Made by a program: the position numbers and the translations under genes. The notes beneath the pieces are model-generated. The model saw only the letters and a program-made list of their open reading frames with translations. It ran no database searches and was not told where the DNA came from. DNA of 64,000 nt from Chlorobiaceae bacterium. GTDB taxonomy: Bacteria; Bacteroidota; Chlorobiia; Chlorobiales; Chlorobiaceae. Shown piece after piece: positions 8,400 to 17,852 of the stretch; position 1 is the first letter of the stretch; each line of letters begins with the position of its first letter. The stretch covers positions 62,001 through 126,000 of the forward strand of contig JABDHK010000045.1 of the NCBI GenBank assembly GCA_012972835.1, in the 5' to 3' direction.

Positions 8400-9248
8400 A
8401 TGAAGCGATATGCATATTATATGAGCTGCATCAATGAGTCCATGACCAAAGAGGTGGACCGTTCGATCGATTTTTGGCAGAAAGACCTTGGACTTGAGTT
8501 CGTTAAACTCCATGAAGGCACCTGCTGCGGGGGGAGTAATCTCGACTATGTCAGCCCGAAACATTTTGCGCTGGTCAACGCACGCAATATTGCACTTGCC
8601 GAAAAAATGGGTCTCGATCTCATTGTCTCCTGCAATACCTGCCTGATGACAATCCGTACAGCAAAGAAAAAACTTGATGAAACGCCCGCACTGAAAAAAG
8701 AGGTCAATGACATTTTGAAGAAGGAAGGGCTTGAATATCGGGGTACTTCCGAGGTTCGGCATCTCTTGTGGGTATTGGTTGACGATGTCGGTCTGGACAC
8801 AATCAAGGCCAAGGTAACGGTTCCTCTGAAAAATTATCGCATTGCCCCCTTTTATGGTTGTCATATTCTCAGGCCCTCAACAGTTCTCGGCCGGGACAAT
8901 CCCCTTGCACCAAGCTCGCTTGACCAGTTGATTGAGGCACTTGGCGGTCAAACCATACCGTTTGAACATAAAAACCGTTGTTGTGGCTTTCATACTCTTC
9001 TTGTCGCTGAGGAAGAATCGCTCAACGTTGCTGCCGAGGCGCTTGAAGAGGCGATCAACGCAAAAGCTGATTTTATTGTAACTCCCTGCCCACTTTGCCA
9101 TACCGTGCTTGATGGCTATCAAGCCAAAGCGCTCAAGCAGGCACATATTGAGAACTCAATTCCTGTTTTTCATATTTCTGAAATGGTCGGCCTTGCCCTT
9201 GGCTACACAGCAAAGCAGCTCGGTATCAAAAGGCATATAGTCTGCTGA
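8400..9248 (+). CDS. CCG-domain subunit of succinate dehydrogenase/fumarate reductase (HdrB/SdhE-like)
   Basis: A 282-aa protein with two CCG-type cysteine-rich modules. The first has CISN-like and CCGGSN segments (about 10-45) with CNTC downstream; the second has CHI, CCGFHT (about 197) and CPLCHT (about 228). Such modules bind non-cubane Fe-S clusters in heterodisulfide reductase HdrB and form the membrane-associated subunit of type-E succinate dehydrogenases. A GGGAG at 8386-8390 precedes the ATG. It follows sdhB by 17 bp and so completes an sdhABE-style operon with no cytochrome b gene next to it. The electron partner (menaquinone or another carrier) is not shown by the sequence. Confidence 0.9.
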   Translation: MKRYAYYMSCINESMTKEVDRSIDFWQKDLGLEFVKLHEGTCCGGSNLDYVSPKHFALVNARNIALAEKMGLDLIVSCNTCLMTIRTAKKKLDETPALKKEVNDILKKEGLEYRGTSEVRHLLWVLVDDVGLDTIKAKVTVPLKNYRIAPFYGCHILRPSTVLGRDNPLAPSSLDQLIEALGGQTIPFEHKNRCCGFHTLLVAEEESLNVAAEALEEAINAKADFIVTPCPLCHTVLDGYQAKALKQAHIENSIPVFHISEMVGLALGYTAKQLGIKRHIVC

Positions 9249-9421
9249 ACCAGTGTCGCCGGGAATGAAGAGGAACAACGCTTTGCGTGCTGATTTGACG
9301 GAAAGTTTTAATAAAAGGCTAAAAAACCGTAACTTTGCACTTTTACTTTGCTCTCAGCTGCAGATAGTCGGACGTTCTGAGGGGGATCTTGTTTTGTTAA
9401 ACCATCAAATTATTGCATTGC

Positions 9422-10477
9422 ATGCTCAAAAATGATCTTTTTCTCCGGGCATTAAAGCGTCAGCCATGTTCCCGGACGCCAATCTGGGTAATGAGGCAGG
9501 CCGGACGTTATTTACCGGAGTATCGTGCTGTTAGAGAAAAAACAGATTTCTTGACGCTCTGTAAAACCCCGGAGCTTGCAACCGAGGTAACTATTCAGCC
9601 CGTTGAACTGATGGGTGTGGATGCAGCTATTATTTTTTCCGATATTCTTGTCGTGAATGAAGCCATGGGCATGAATGTCGAGATTATCGAATCCAAAGGA
9701 ATCAGACTTACTCCCCCGATCCGTTCCCAGGCCGATATCGACAAACTGATTGTACCTGATATCGATGAAAAACTCGGTTATGTGATGGATGCACTCCGGA
9801 TGACCAAAAAAGAACTCGATAACCGCGTTCCTCTTATTGGCTTTACCGGTGCGGCATGGACACTCTTTACCTATGCTGTTGAAGGCGGAGGTTCCAAAAA
9901 CTATGCATACGCCAAGCAGATGATGTATCGTGAGCCAGCAATGGCCCATGCGCTTCTCGGCAAAATTTCAGGTGTCATTACTGCTTATGTGTTGAAGCAG
10001 ATCGAAGCTGGCGCCGATGCCATTCAGATTTTTGATTCATGGGCAAGTGCACTCTCCGAGGATGACTACCGCGAATATGCTCTTCCTTACATCAAGGAGA
10101 CCGTACAGGCGATCAAGGCAAAACATCCTGATACCCCGGTTATTGTTTTTTCAAAGGATTGCAATACCATTCTTTCTGATATCGCCGACACCGGTTGTGA
10201 TGCCATGGGTCTCGGTTGGGGTATTGATATTGGCAAGGCACGTACTGAAATTAACGATCGCGTTGCCCTTCAGGGTAACCTCGATCCTACAGTGCTTTAC
10301 GGTACTCCAGCCAGAATCAAGGCTGAAGCTTCCAAGATTCTCAAATCTTTCGGTCAGCATACCGAACATTCCGGCCACGTCTTCAACCTTGGCCATGGTA
10401 TTCTGCCTGATATGGAGCCTGAACACCTGAAGCTGCTCGTCGAATTCGTTAAAGAAGAGAGCGCTCAGTACCACTAA
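9422..10477 (+). CDS. hemE: Uroporphyrinogen decarboxylase
   Basis: Decarboxylates uroporphyrinogen III to coproporphyrinogen III in the cytoplasm, a step shared by haem and bacteriochlorophyll synthesis. The signature RTPIWVMRQAGRYLPEYR is at the N-terminus, GFTGAAWTLFTY is in the middle and FNLGHGI near the C-terminus. From ATG 9422 the protein is 351 aa, matching the family; an in-frame ATG at 9413 would add three residues. No clear Shine-Dalgarno precedes either start. A strong terminator follows. Confidence 0.95.
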   Translation: MLKNDLFLRALKRQPCSRTPIWVMRQAGRYLPEYRAVREKTDFLTLCKTPELATEVTIQPVELMGVDAAIIFSDILVVNEAMGMNVEIIESKGIRLTPPIRSQADIDKLIVPDIDEKLGYVMDALRMTKKELDNRVPLIGFTGAAWTLFTYAVEGGGSKNYAYAKQMMYREPAMAHALLGKISGVITAYVLKQIEAGADAIQIFDSWASALSEDDYREYALPYIKETVQAIKAKHPDTPVIVFSKDCNTILSDIADTGCDAMGLGWGIDIGKARTEINDRVALQGNLDPTVLYGTPARIKAEASKILKSFGQHTEHSGHVFNLGHGILPDMEPEHLKLLVEFVKEESAQYH

Positions 10478-10502
10478 GCGAATCACTCTTTTCCCGTCTT
10501 TT

Positions 10503-10540
10503 AACTCCGCCTGATGTTATGCATGAGGCGGAGTTTTTTT
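10503..10540 (+). terminator. Rho-independent terminator after hemE
   Basis: AACTCCGCCT pairs perfectly with AGGCGGAGTT across a 13-nt loop, followed by a run of T (10534-10540). It ends the hemE transcript and also lies just past the 3' end of the convergent Rpn-family gene. Confidence 0.9.
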
Positions 10541-10544
10541 ATTA

Positions 10545-11420
10545 TCAATGCTCATTTGAGTTTTGCAATAAAGCGGCAATATCCGATACGCTCAAACCTG
10601 TAAGTTCGGCTATGGCAGCAATATCAATACCTTTACCAGCCATGTTTAATACAATGGCTTTTGATGCTTTTTCGATGCCCTTTTCAATGCCTTTTTCAAT
10701 ATTTTTTTCTGCTCCAGAGGCGATGATGCTCGCTACATCGGCAAAAGATTGCATGCGAACCTCATAGACTTGACGCTCTTCTTCATTAAACATGCGATCA
10801 ATAGCCGCAATTGCTTTTACGATATTTTTGTCGGACGCCAGCTCTTTTGGCGTATGCTCCTGGTCAAGCTGATGCGCTGTCGTTAAAAAGCTGCTCCAAC
10901 GATCAAGCGCCGTTGTAATTTGATGGGCTGTTTTGTTGAACTTTTTTAACTCGATATAATGTAGTTCGAAAACATCGTGCAGTTTATCATCTTTGCCGGT
11001 GGCGGTATTGATGATTTTATAACAACTGTGAACTTCCTCTGTATCAGGCACAAAGTCGTAATCGAGGATGTTGATGCTGATGGTTTTCTGCAGCTCTTTG
11101 TACATCATACCTTCACTGAGCTGTTCAGTCACCAGTTTTGCCCAATAGAAAATGGCCCGCTTGTCGAAATGGCGGTCTTCGCTGATCTGCATTTCGATGT
11201 TGAACCAGCGCCCATTTTCAGCTTTGGCCTTTATATAGAGTATGGAGAGTTTTCCTGCCCGGTAATCTGCCAGGCTATAGGGATTTTTCAATTCAACTTC
11301 CACCACCTGCTCCTCTTCGGAGACAATAGCGTTGATCAAGGAGATAAGTAAATCCTTGTTCTCTTCGCTGCCAAAGAGTTTTTTGAAGGCGAAATCAACA
11401 CGGGGATTTATTTTACACAC
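10545..11420 (-). CDS. Rpn-family (PD-(D/E)XK) nuclease / transposase-like protein
   Basis: This matches the Rpn/YhgA-like family, which is annotated as recombination-promoting nuclease or PDDEXK-family transposase. The N-terminal signature INPRVDFAFKKLFGSEENKDLLISL is followed by VELKNPY and by the putative catalytic pattern with FNIEMQIS (about residue 77). The frame continues upstream to ATGs at 11471 and 11489, but GTG 11420 has an AGGA at 11428-11431 (7-nt spacing) and begins right at the conserved CKINPRVDF, so I prefer it (291 aa). Near the C-terminus an IEKG unit is repeated, encoded by 12-bp repeats. Such genes are usually mobile or variable accessory genes. Confidence 0.82.
   Translation of the reverse strand: MCKINPRVDFAFKKLFGSEENKDLLISLINAIVSEEEQVVEVELKNPYSLADYRAGKLSILYIKAKAENGRWFNIEMQISEDRHFDKRAIFYWAKLVTEQLSEGMMYKELQKTISINILDYDFVPDTEEVHSCYKIINTATGKDDKLHDVFELHYIELKKFNKTAHQITTALDRWSSFLTTAHQLDQEHTPKELASDKNIVKAIAAIDRMFNEEERQVYEVRMQSFADVASIIASGAEKNIEKGIEKGIEKASKAIVLNMAGKGIDIAAIAELTGLSVSDIAALLQNSNEH
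10668..10703 (-). repeat. Three 12-bp tandem repeats inside the Rpn-family gene
   Basis: Plus-strand units TTTTTCGATGCC, CTTTTCAATGCC and TTTTTCAATATT encode, on the minus strand, consecutive IEKG-like units. The period is a multiple of three, so unit gain or loss would keep the frame and only change the linker length. Confidence 0.75.
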
Positions 11421-11582
11421 GGCTGTATCCTGTTCATAATCAAGAAACGGTAAAAAATGGTTTGCCGGCATTGAACGGCAACACCGCAAATTTACGTTGA
11501 ATAAAATATAACAATTTTTTTGCTGTAAGCACTCATGCTGATGCCGTTACTGTTACTTCGATCTATCAGAACGGAAATCTGA

Positions 11583-11693
11583 ATAGAAGTGCAACAGAAT
11601 AAAATACTTTCGGCTGCTGAAGTGATTGAAGAGCTGATCACCATCAGTCGGAAGATTGTTGCCTCGTTTTCTGACGCGATGCCGCTGGATTAG
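11583..11693 (+). pseudogene. Probable remnant of a type I restriction subunit (HsdR C-terminus)
   Basis: A 36-residue open stretch ending in TAG contains LSAAEVIEELITISRKI, which resembles the C-terminal helical segment of HsdR proteins (typically xxAAQVIEELIxLAKxx). No start or upstream coding sequence survives: a TGA lies immediately before, at 11580-11582. I infer that a restriction gene was lost here. The match is short and made from memory of the family pattern, so it is tentative. The rest of the 415-bp gap (11421-11835) shows nothing I can name. Confidence 0.45.
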
Positions 11694-11835
11694 AATCATT
11701 ACAGTTCTGTTCATTCACCATTGGTCGCGCTTAGTTGCGTGTCCGATTTGTCCGAAAAGCCGATCTGGTAGGATCTTTTGGATTTTCATTATATTAATTG
11801 CTTGTGTCAGGTAACATATTTTTAACATCGATTTT

Positions 11836-12471
11836 ATGACCAAGCAATGCTGCTGTTCCGACAGTCTTACCGATCGGACTCGTTTAGAGGAGGTTGTTCT
11901 TGATACAATGCTTTACAGCGCCCGACTCAAAGAGAGTGTGGCGCGCCAGAACAGTACGGTTATTGTTGCCATGGCAACAATGATTGCCGATACGTTTGAG
12001 GCTGGCGGGAAGGTTCTTCTCTGTGGTAATGGAGGGAGTGCTGCTGATGCCCAGCACCTTGCAACAGAGCTGACTATCCGTTATCGCAGCACTGTTCAGC
12101 GACCGGCACTTCCGGCTATTGCGCTTTCAACCGATACATCGGCTATTACGGCTGGGGCGAACGATCTTGGGTACGATGCGGTCTTTGCCAGGCTGGTTGA
12201 GGCTTATGGCCGTGAGGGGGATATTCTGTTTGGCCTATCTACCAGCGGAAACAGTAAAAGTGTGGTCAATGCTCTCGGCTATGCGCAACAGCATGGCATG
12301 AAAACCATTGCCCTTCTTGGCGGTGACGGTGGAGTATTGAAGGGAGCTGCTGACCTTGAAATTATTGTGCCTCATTCAGGTTCCGCAGATCGGGTACAGG
12401 AGTGCCATATTACGATAGGACATGTTATTATAGATCTTGTTGAGCGGTTACTTGGGTATTGCCATTCGTAG
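11836..12471 (+). CDS. gmhA: Phosphoheptose isomerase (SIS domain)
   Basis: A 211-aa SIS-domain protein likely converting sedoheptulose 7-phosphate to glycero-manno-heptose 7-phosphate for LPS core. The N-terminal helix is followed by [22 protein letters not shown] (about 57-78), [17 protein letters not shown] and [11 protein letters not shown], all characteristic of Gmh[17 protein letters not shown] supplies the late His/Glu region. A Cys-rich start (CCC at about residues 5-7) is unusual. The related DiaA replication factor is an alternative, but the heptose-specific motifs favour GmhA. Confidence 0.9.
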   Translation: MTKQCCCSDSLTDRTRLEEVVLDTMLYSARLKESVARQNSTVIVAMATMIADTFEAGGKVLLCGNGGSAADAQHLATELTIRYRSTVQRPALPAIALSTDTSAITAGANDLGYDAVFARLVEAYGREGDILFGLSTSGNSKSVVNALGYAQQHGMKTIALLGGDGGVLKGAADLEIIVPHSGSADRVQECHITIGHVIIDLVERLLGYCHS

Positions 12472-12496
12472 AAATAACTAAAAAAAGAAGATTGCC

Positions 12497-12964
12497 ATGC
12501 AGATTAAACAGATTGAAGGTTTATTGAGTGCAAAGGATACAAGATTTGCCCTGGTTGTGTCGCGTTTTAACGATTTTATTGGTCAGAAGCTTGTAGAGGG
12601 TGCTGTAGACTGTATTCGCCGTCACGGAGGATCGGAGGAAAATATTACAATCGTTCGTTGCCCCGGAGCGTTTGAACTTCCATTGGTTGCCAAGAAGGTG
12701 GCTGTTACTGGTAACTATGATGCGATCATTACGCTTGGTGTTATTATCAGAGGTTCCACGCCGCACTTTGATGTTATTGCTGCCGAAGCTGCTAAGGGCA
12801 TAGCGCAGGTTGCCCTTGATACAATGATCCCGATCTCTTTTGGGGTTCTTACTACAGAAAATATTGAACAGGCTATAGAACGTGCAGGAACGAAGGCTGG
12901 CAACAAGGGCTTTGATGCTGCCATGACGGCTATTGAGATGGTGAATCTCTACCGGCAGATTTAG
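12497..12964 (+). CDS. ribH: 6,7-dimethyl-8-ribityllumazine synthase
   Basis: A 155-aa protein that condenses the pyrimidinedione and butanone phosphate precursors in riboflavin synthesis. [13 protein letters not shown] (about 19-31), [14 protein letters not shown] and [12 protein letters not shown] (about 82-93, with the catalytic His) are all present. It starts 25 bp after gmhA. Its TAG stop shares bases with the TAA stop of the convergent plsC (TTAG at 12961-12964), so no space remains for a terminator. Confidence 0.95.
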   Translation: MQIKQIEGLLSAKDTRFALVVSRFNDFIGQKLVEGAVDCIRRHGGSEENITIVRCPGAFELPLVAKKVAVTGNYDAIITLGVIIRGSTPHFDVIAAEAAKGIAQVALDTMIPISFGVLTTENIEQAIERAGTKAGNKGFDAAMTAIEMVNLYRQI

Positions 12965-13671
12965 TTGTTGCTGTAACGCGTGAGATTGTTCTCGATGATT
13001 TTTGAAGAGGTATTCATAAGCTCTTCTGCTGTATTGAATTGTGATGGCTGAAGAGGGGGGGCGATGATTATCCTGATTTTTCCCTTGTGGATTTTAAGGC
13101 TTTTTTTCGGGGTGATGAGATGACTGCCTATGATGGTGACGGGCAGTACCGGAGCGCCACCCTTTTGGGCTACAAGAAAAGCGCCCCGCTTGAAGGGAAG
13201 CAGTTTTCCGTCGACTGATCGGGTGCCTTCGGGGAAAATATGGACGGAACGGCCGCTTTTCAGGACTTCTGATGCAGCAAGAAGGCTCTTCACTGCCTCT
13301 CGGTTCTGTCCCCTCTTGATCATGATAAATCCAGCCTTCTTTATTACTCTGCCGAAGAGTGGTACTTTTCCGATCTCTTCTTTTGCAAGCATTCTGATAT
13401 TGAGGTTAAGGGTTCCAATCAGAAGAGGAATATCAGCCATACCGGCATGGTTGCTTATAACAAGGTAGTTCAGGTCGGGATTGTAATTTTCCCGGCCTTC
13501 AATATCAATGGAAATACCAAAAAGTTTTATGTTTAAACGACTCCACCAGGCAGCTATTTTATTGAAGCTATCTCCGGTTGGATCTACAAGATTTATAAAA
13601 AAGGAGTAAATCAATCCGAAGAAAGTGATAGGTATCAGGACAAAAATAAATAAAAGTGTTCTAAAGTTCAT
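12961..13671 (-). CDS. plsC: 1-acyl-sn-glycerol-3-phosphate acyltransferase
   Basis: Acylates lysophosphatidic acid to phosphatidic acid at the inner membrane. An N-terminal hydrophobic segment ([20 protein letters not shown]) is followed by NHAGMADIP (NHx4D catalytic motif), the IKRGQNR region and FPEGTRS. I chose ATG 13671, which gives 236 aa with the membrane segment at the N-terminus; the frame is open to 13728 but that would overlap thrC. It lies 19 bp downstream of thrC on the same strand. Confidence 0.9.
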   Translation of the reverse strand: MNFRTLLFIFVLIPITFFGLIYSFFINLVDPTGDSFNKIAAWWSRLNIKLFGISIDIEGRENYNPDLNYLVISNHAGMADIPLLIGTLNLNIRMLAKEEIGKVPLFGRVIKKAGFIMIKRGQNREAVKSLLAASEVLKSGRSVHIFPEGTRSVDGKLLPFKRGAFLVAQKGGAPVLPVTIIGSHLITPKKSLKIHKGKIRIIIAPPLQPSQFNTAEELMNTSSKIIENNLTRYSNN

Positions 13672-13690
13672 TCTAACCAGGTTAAGAGGG

Positions 13691-15007
13691 TTATGTGTCA
13701 AGGCCAGTGAGAAAAGAGGCAAGCTCACTGTACTCTGAACTTATTGTGGTAGCCTGTTTCTTTTTTTCGAGCACTTCAAGCAGACGAGCAGGTATCTCGA
13801 TCTCTTTGTCGAGTGCATCCTGAAGAACCTCAAGAAATTTTGCAGGATGGGCAGTTGACAGGACAATGCCAGCTTTTTTCCCATTGCTCTCTGTGGTTCG
13901 GTGCCTCTCAAGAGCGCGGAACGCAACGGCACTATGTGGATCCATGATATAGGCAAATCGATCGTACACCGACCTGATTGCTGCAAAAGTCTCTTCATCC
14001 GAAACCGCAATGCCGGTGATATCTTTGCTCATGGATGCACGGTCGTTGTGGTAGAAATACCTCAGACGTGCGAAATTGCTTGGATTGCCTACGTCCATTG
14101 CTGTTGAGCGTGTTGTGATTGTGGGACGTGGGTCGTAGCGCCCCTCATCAAGATATCGCGTCACGCTGTCGTTGGCATTTGAAGCAGCTATAAAGTGACC
14201 TATCGGAAATCCCATCCGTTTTGCCAAAACGCCAGCAGTAAGATTTCCGTAATTGCCGCATGGAACAGAAAAGAGAGGCTCACTGAAGCCATAGAGCTCC
14301 TTGAGCTGAAGGGCTGCCCAGGCATAGTAGAATGACTGGGGGATCAGTCTCGATATATTGATCGAGTTGGCTGAGGTGAGGGTCAGTTGTTCTTTAAGGG
14401 TTGGATCGATAAAGGCCTGCTTGACCATGCGCTGGCAGTCATCGAAATCGCCGTTGACTTCAAGGGCATGGACATTGCCTCCGGCAGTAGTCAGCTGCTG
14501 TTCCTGCAGGCGGCTGACCTTGCCTGAAGGATAGAGCAGAACAACCCTTGTATTGGGAATACCCTGAAATCCGTAAGCAACGGCGCTGCCTGTATCTCCT
14601 GATGTTGCAACCAGTACGGTAATAAGCTTCTCCTCTTCTGCTGCAAAATAGCCGGTCAGTCGGGCAAGAAACCTTGCGCCGTAATCCTTGAAGGCCAGTG
14701 TGGGCCCGCAGAAAAGCTCTTCTATAAAGGTATCACTGTCAAGCTTGACAATCGGAGTCTCAAAAGGATAGCAGCTTTCGATCATATCGCTGAGCTGGTC
14801 GAGGGGTATTTCACCTCCAATAAACTTTTTTGCAATGGCAAAGGCGATATTGTTGAAGCTTGCGCCTTCAAGCAGTGCCAACTCATCCGGTGAAAATCGT
14901 GGTATCTCAGATGGGATGTAAAGGCCGCCGTCTGGAGCAAGTCCTTCAAGGGTGGCTTTTTTTATGGAAACAGGTATGGATGATTTATTGGTGCTGAAAT
15001 AGATCAT
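13691..15007 (-). CDS. thrC: Threonine synthase
   Basis: A PLP enzyme that converts O-phosphohomoserine to threonine (438 aa). FCGPTLAFKDYGARF holds the PLP lysine (about residue 107); SGDTGSAVAYGF and SVPCGNYGNLTAG bind the cofactor phosphate and substrate. It overlaps thrB by 4 bp, so the two are likely translationally coupled. Homoserine comes from thrA, located about 3.8 kb away on the other strand. Confidence 0.95.
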   Translation of the reverse strand: MIYFSTNKSSIPVSIKKATLEGLAPDGGLYIPSEIPRFSPDELALLEGASFNNIAFAIAKKFIGGEIPLDQLSDMIESCYPFETPIVKLDSDTFIEELFCGPTLAFKDYGARFLARLTGYFAAEEEKLITVLVATSGDTGSAVAYGFQGIPNTRVVLLYPSGKVSRLQEQQLTTAGGNVHALEVNGDFDDCQRMVKQAFIDPTLKEQLTLTSANSINISRLIPQSFYYAWAALQLKELYGFSEPLFSVPCGNYGNLTAGVLAKRMGFPIGHFIAASNANDSVTRYLDEGRYDPRPTITTRSTAMDVGNPSNFARLRYFYHNDRASMSKDITGIAVSDEETFAAIRSVYDRFAYIMDPHSAVAFRALERHRTTESNGKKAGIVLSTAHPAKFLEVLQDALDKEIEIPARLLEVLEKKKQATTISSEYSELASFLTGLDT

Positions 15008-16002
15008 GATATAATGGTGCTCTCAATTGATGATGGTTCTTGCACTATTCTTGCCCCTTCCTTGCAGATAGGTGAGACCCACATGTCGGCCATAAGATGG
15101 GCTTTTGAATGGAGAAATGCCTCCTGCATGGCTAGCCCTACAGCAAGCGCTGTTTTTTCAGAAGAAGAAAACGCAAAAAGTGATGGGCCTGAGCCAGCAA
15201 TGCTGCATCCGAGTGCGCCGGAATCGAGAGCGGCCTGTTTGACTTCAAAAAAGCCAGGAATCAGAGGAGCGCGTTTCGGTTCAGCGATAACGTCAACCAG
15301 CGATCGCCCGATAAGGTCATAGTCAGAGGTGAGCAGGCCGGTTACAAGAGCCCCTACATTGCCCCATTGCTGTGTTGCTGTTTTAAGCGGAATGCTTGTG
15401 GGTAGCACTGATCGGGCATAGGAGGTGCGCAGTTCGGTATGGGGATGTACCAGCGAACAGTAAAGGTTTTCAGGTGACGGGATTGTAATGAGGTCAAGCG
15501 GTGAATAGCTTCTTATAAGCACGAAATTGCCGAGAATTGCAGGTGCAGCATTGTCAGCATGGGCTGATCCGCAGGCAACCCGCTCTCCTTCAATGGCGAA
15601 GTGTACCAGTTCCATTTTCGAACAGGGGTGACCCATCAACTCGTTTGCTGCAACCAGTGCTGCTGCCGCGCTTGCCGCGCTGCTTCCCATACCGCTGCTG
15701 AGTGGCAGGTGCTTTATAAGCTCAAGGGAGATATGACCGGTAAAGTCAATCTGTTTATGAGTACGGATGTATTCAAGAAACTTCAGAACAACAAAGCTTG
15801 AAGTGTTTTTTTTGGGGTCAAGAGGCAGCGCTCCGCCATCGCCAGTGATGCTGGTTATAGAAACCGGAGAGCCGGACTCTATTTCATCGGAAAGGGTTAA
15901 AATGACTTCATCACCGGGCTCGGTAATGGCAAAACCCAGGACATCAAAGCCACAGGCAACATTTCCGACGGTTGCTGAAGCGAATCCTTTGACAGTTTTC
16001 AT
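15004..16002 (-). CDS. thrB: Homoserine kinase
   Basis: A GHMP-family kinase that phosphorylates homoserine. The ATP-binding motif PLSSGMGSSAASAAAALVAAN is present at about residues 97-117, SATVGNVACGFDVLG is at the N-terminus and CSIAGSGPSLFAF near the C-terminus. The frame is open to 16020, but the ATG at 16002 (MKTVKGFASATVG) is the better start, giving 332 aa. It is divergent from atpA across about 220 bp. Confidence 0.94.
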   Translation of the reverse strand: MKTVKGFASATVGNVACGFDVLGFAITEPGDEVILTLSDEIESGSPVSITSITGDGGALPLDPKKNTSSFVVLKFLEYIRTHKQIDFTGHISLELIKHLPLSSGMGSSAASAAAALVAANELMGHPCSKMELVHFAIEGERVACGSAHADNAAPAILGNFVLIRSYSPLDLITIPSPENLYCSLVHPHTELRTSYARSVLPTSIPLKTATQQWGNVGALVTGLLTSDYDLIGRSLVDVIAEPKRAPLIPGFFEVKQAALDSGALGCSIAGSGPSLFAFSSSEKTALAVGLAMQEAFLHSKAHLMADMWVSPICKEGARIVQEPSSIESTIIS

Positions 16003-16220
16003 ACCGTTTTGTGCGAACAAAATTCCTGTAGGTGTTGGTGTAGGATTAAAACAAATAAAAAGAGTATAGGCTCAAATGAGAGAGAGAATTTGAATAACTA
16101 AAAGCTTTTCATTAAATTTGAGTTTTCATCTTTTGGAATGGTAATCGTCCGTTGGACTTTCAAAAGAAGGTAAGCAGAATCTTTCTCTTTTCTTAAACAA
16201 ATAACCAAGCGGAATAAGAT

Positions 16221-17801
16221 ATGTCTATAACAGTCAGGCCTGATGAGGTTTCATCCATACTTCGCAAGCAGCTTGCCGGTTTTGAATCCGAAGCAGACGT
16301 TTATGATGTGGGAACAGTGCTGCAGGTTGGCGACGGTATTGCCCGTGTTTACGGCTTATCGAAGGTCGCCGCAGGAGAGCTTCTTGAGTTTCCCAATAAA
16401 GTGATGGGGATGGCTTTGAACCTTGAGGAAGACAACGTTGGCGCAGTATTGTTTGGTGAATCAACTCTGGTAAAAGAAGGCGATACCGTTAAAAGAACCA
16501 GCATGCTTGCTTCAATTCCCGTTGGCGAAGCTATGCTTGGCAGGGTCATCAATCCGCTCGGAGTACCGATTGATGGCAAAGGCCCTATTGAAACCCAGAT
16601 TCGTCTGCCTCTCGAACGCAGGGCTCCCGGTGTCATTTACCGTAAATCAGTTAATGAGCCGCTCCAGACAGGCCTCAAGGCTATCGATTCAATGATTCCT
16701 ATTGGTCGCGGACAGCGCGAACTGATCATCGGAGATCGTCAGACAGGAAAAACAGCGGTTGCGCTTGATACGATCATCAACCAGAAAGGTAAAGGGGTTT
16801 ATTGTATCTATGTTGCGATTGGACTGAAAGGTTCAACTGTGGCTCAGGTTGTCAATACCCTTGAAAAATATAACGCGATGGAGTATACCACCGTTATTTC
16901 TGCAACAGCATCTGATCCTGCCCCGCTGCAGTTTATCGCTCCGTTTGCCGGTGCAACTCTTGGCGAATATTTCCGCGATACCGGTCGCCACGCTCTTGTT
17001 GTCTATGATGATCTTTCTAAACAGGCTGTTGCCTACCGTCAGCTCTCCCTGCTTCTTCGTCGTCCGCCGGGACGCGAGGCATACCCTGGCGATGTTTTTT
17101 ATCTGCACTCCCGTCTACTTGAAAGAGCTGCAAAAATTACAGACGATATCGAAGTTGCACGGAAGATGAACGATCTTCCTGATGTTTTGAAGCCTATCGT
17201 GAAGGGAGGCGGAAGTCTTACCGCGTTGCCGGTTATTGAAACCCAGGCTGGAGACGTTTCTGCATATATTCCGACCAATGTAATTTCTATTACTGATGGT
17301 CAGATTTTTCTTGAATCAAACCTCTTCAACGCCGGTCAAAGACCCGCTATCAACGTTGGTATATCGGTATCCCGAGTTGGTGGAAGTGCCCAGATCAAGG
17401 CAATGAAAAAGGTTGCTGGTACTCTTCGTCTCGATCTTGCCCAGTTCCGTGAACTCGAAGCCTTCTCGAAATTCGGTTCTGACCTCGATAAAACAACCAA
17501 GGCACAGCTGGACAGGGGTGCGAGGCTTGTGGAAATTCTCAAGCAGGGTCAGTATATCCCAATGCCGGTAGAAAAACAGGTTGCCATTGTTTTCCTTGGT
17601 ACCCAGGGATTGCTCGATACGGTTGATTTACGTTTTATCCGCAAGTTTGAGGAGGAGTTTTTAAGCATGCTTGAGATCAAGCACAACGATATCCTTAAAT
17701 CCATTGCAGAGAAAGGTACATTGGAGACCGATGCAGCAAACAAGCTCAAGGAGGTTGCTGTCAAGTTTGTAAACACCTTCAAGGAAAAAAACAAGGCGTA
17801 A
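16221..17801 (+). CDS. atpA: F1F0 ATP synthase subunit alpha
   Basis: Regulatory nucleotide-binding subunit of F1 (526 aa). It has the Walker A region [14 protein letters not shown] (about residues 171-184), the alpha/beta signature [14 protein letters not shown], and the beta-barrel N-terminus. Only atpG follows; genes for beta, epsilon, delta and F0 are not in the window, so the ATP synthase genes are dispersed here. Confidence 0.97.
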   Translation: MSITVRPDEVSSILRKQLAGFESEADVYDVGTVLQVGDGIARVYGLSKVAAGELLEFPNKVMGMALNLEEDNVGAVLFGESTLVKEGDTVKRTSMLASIPVGEAMLGRVINPLGVPIDGKGPIETQIRLPLERRAPGVIYRKSVNEPLQTGLKAIDSMIPIGRGQRELIIGDRQTGKTAVALDTIINQKGKGVYCIYVAIGLKGSTVAQVVNTLEKYNAMEYTTVISATASDPAPLQFIAPFAGATLGEYFRDTGRHALVVYDDLSKQAVAYRQLSLLLRRPPGREAYPGDVFYLHSRLLERAAKITDDIEVARKMNDLPDVLKPIVKGGGSLTALPVIETQAGDVSAYIPTNVISITDGQIFLESNLFNAGQRPAINVGISVSRVGGSAQIKAMKKVAGTLRLDLAQFRELEAFSKFGSDLDKTTKAQLDRGARLVEILKQGQYIPMPVEKQVAIVFLGTQGLLDTVDLRFIRKFEEEFLSMLEIKHNDILKSIAEKGTLETDAANKLKEVAVKFVNTFKEKNKA

Positions 17802-17819
17802 GGAGAGAGAGAGAGAGGG
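17802..17819 (+). repeat. GA dinucleotide repeat in the atpA-atpG spacer
   Basis: A purine run built from consecutive GA units begins one base after the atpA stop. It lies more than 30 bp before the atpG ATG, so it is probably not its ribosome-binding site as such, but it is a slippage-prone tract in the mRNA. Confidence 0.8.
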
Positions 17820-17852
17820 TTTTTAAGCAATTTATTAACAGTCCCGTAATAC

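Noticed and set aside
9253-9435. 60-codon plus-strand frame before hemE
   Set aside because: GTG start, overlaps the hemE start, no domain and no ribosome-binding site.
10017-10430. 137-codon frame inside hemE
   Set aside because: Off-phase shadow; the hemE frame carries the conserved motifs.
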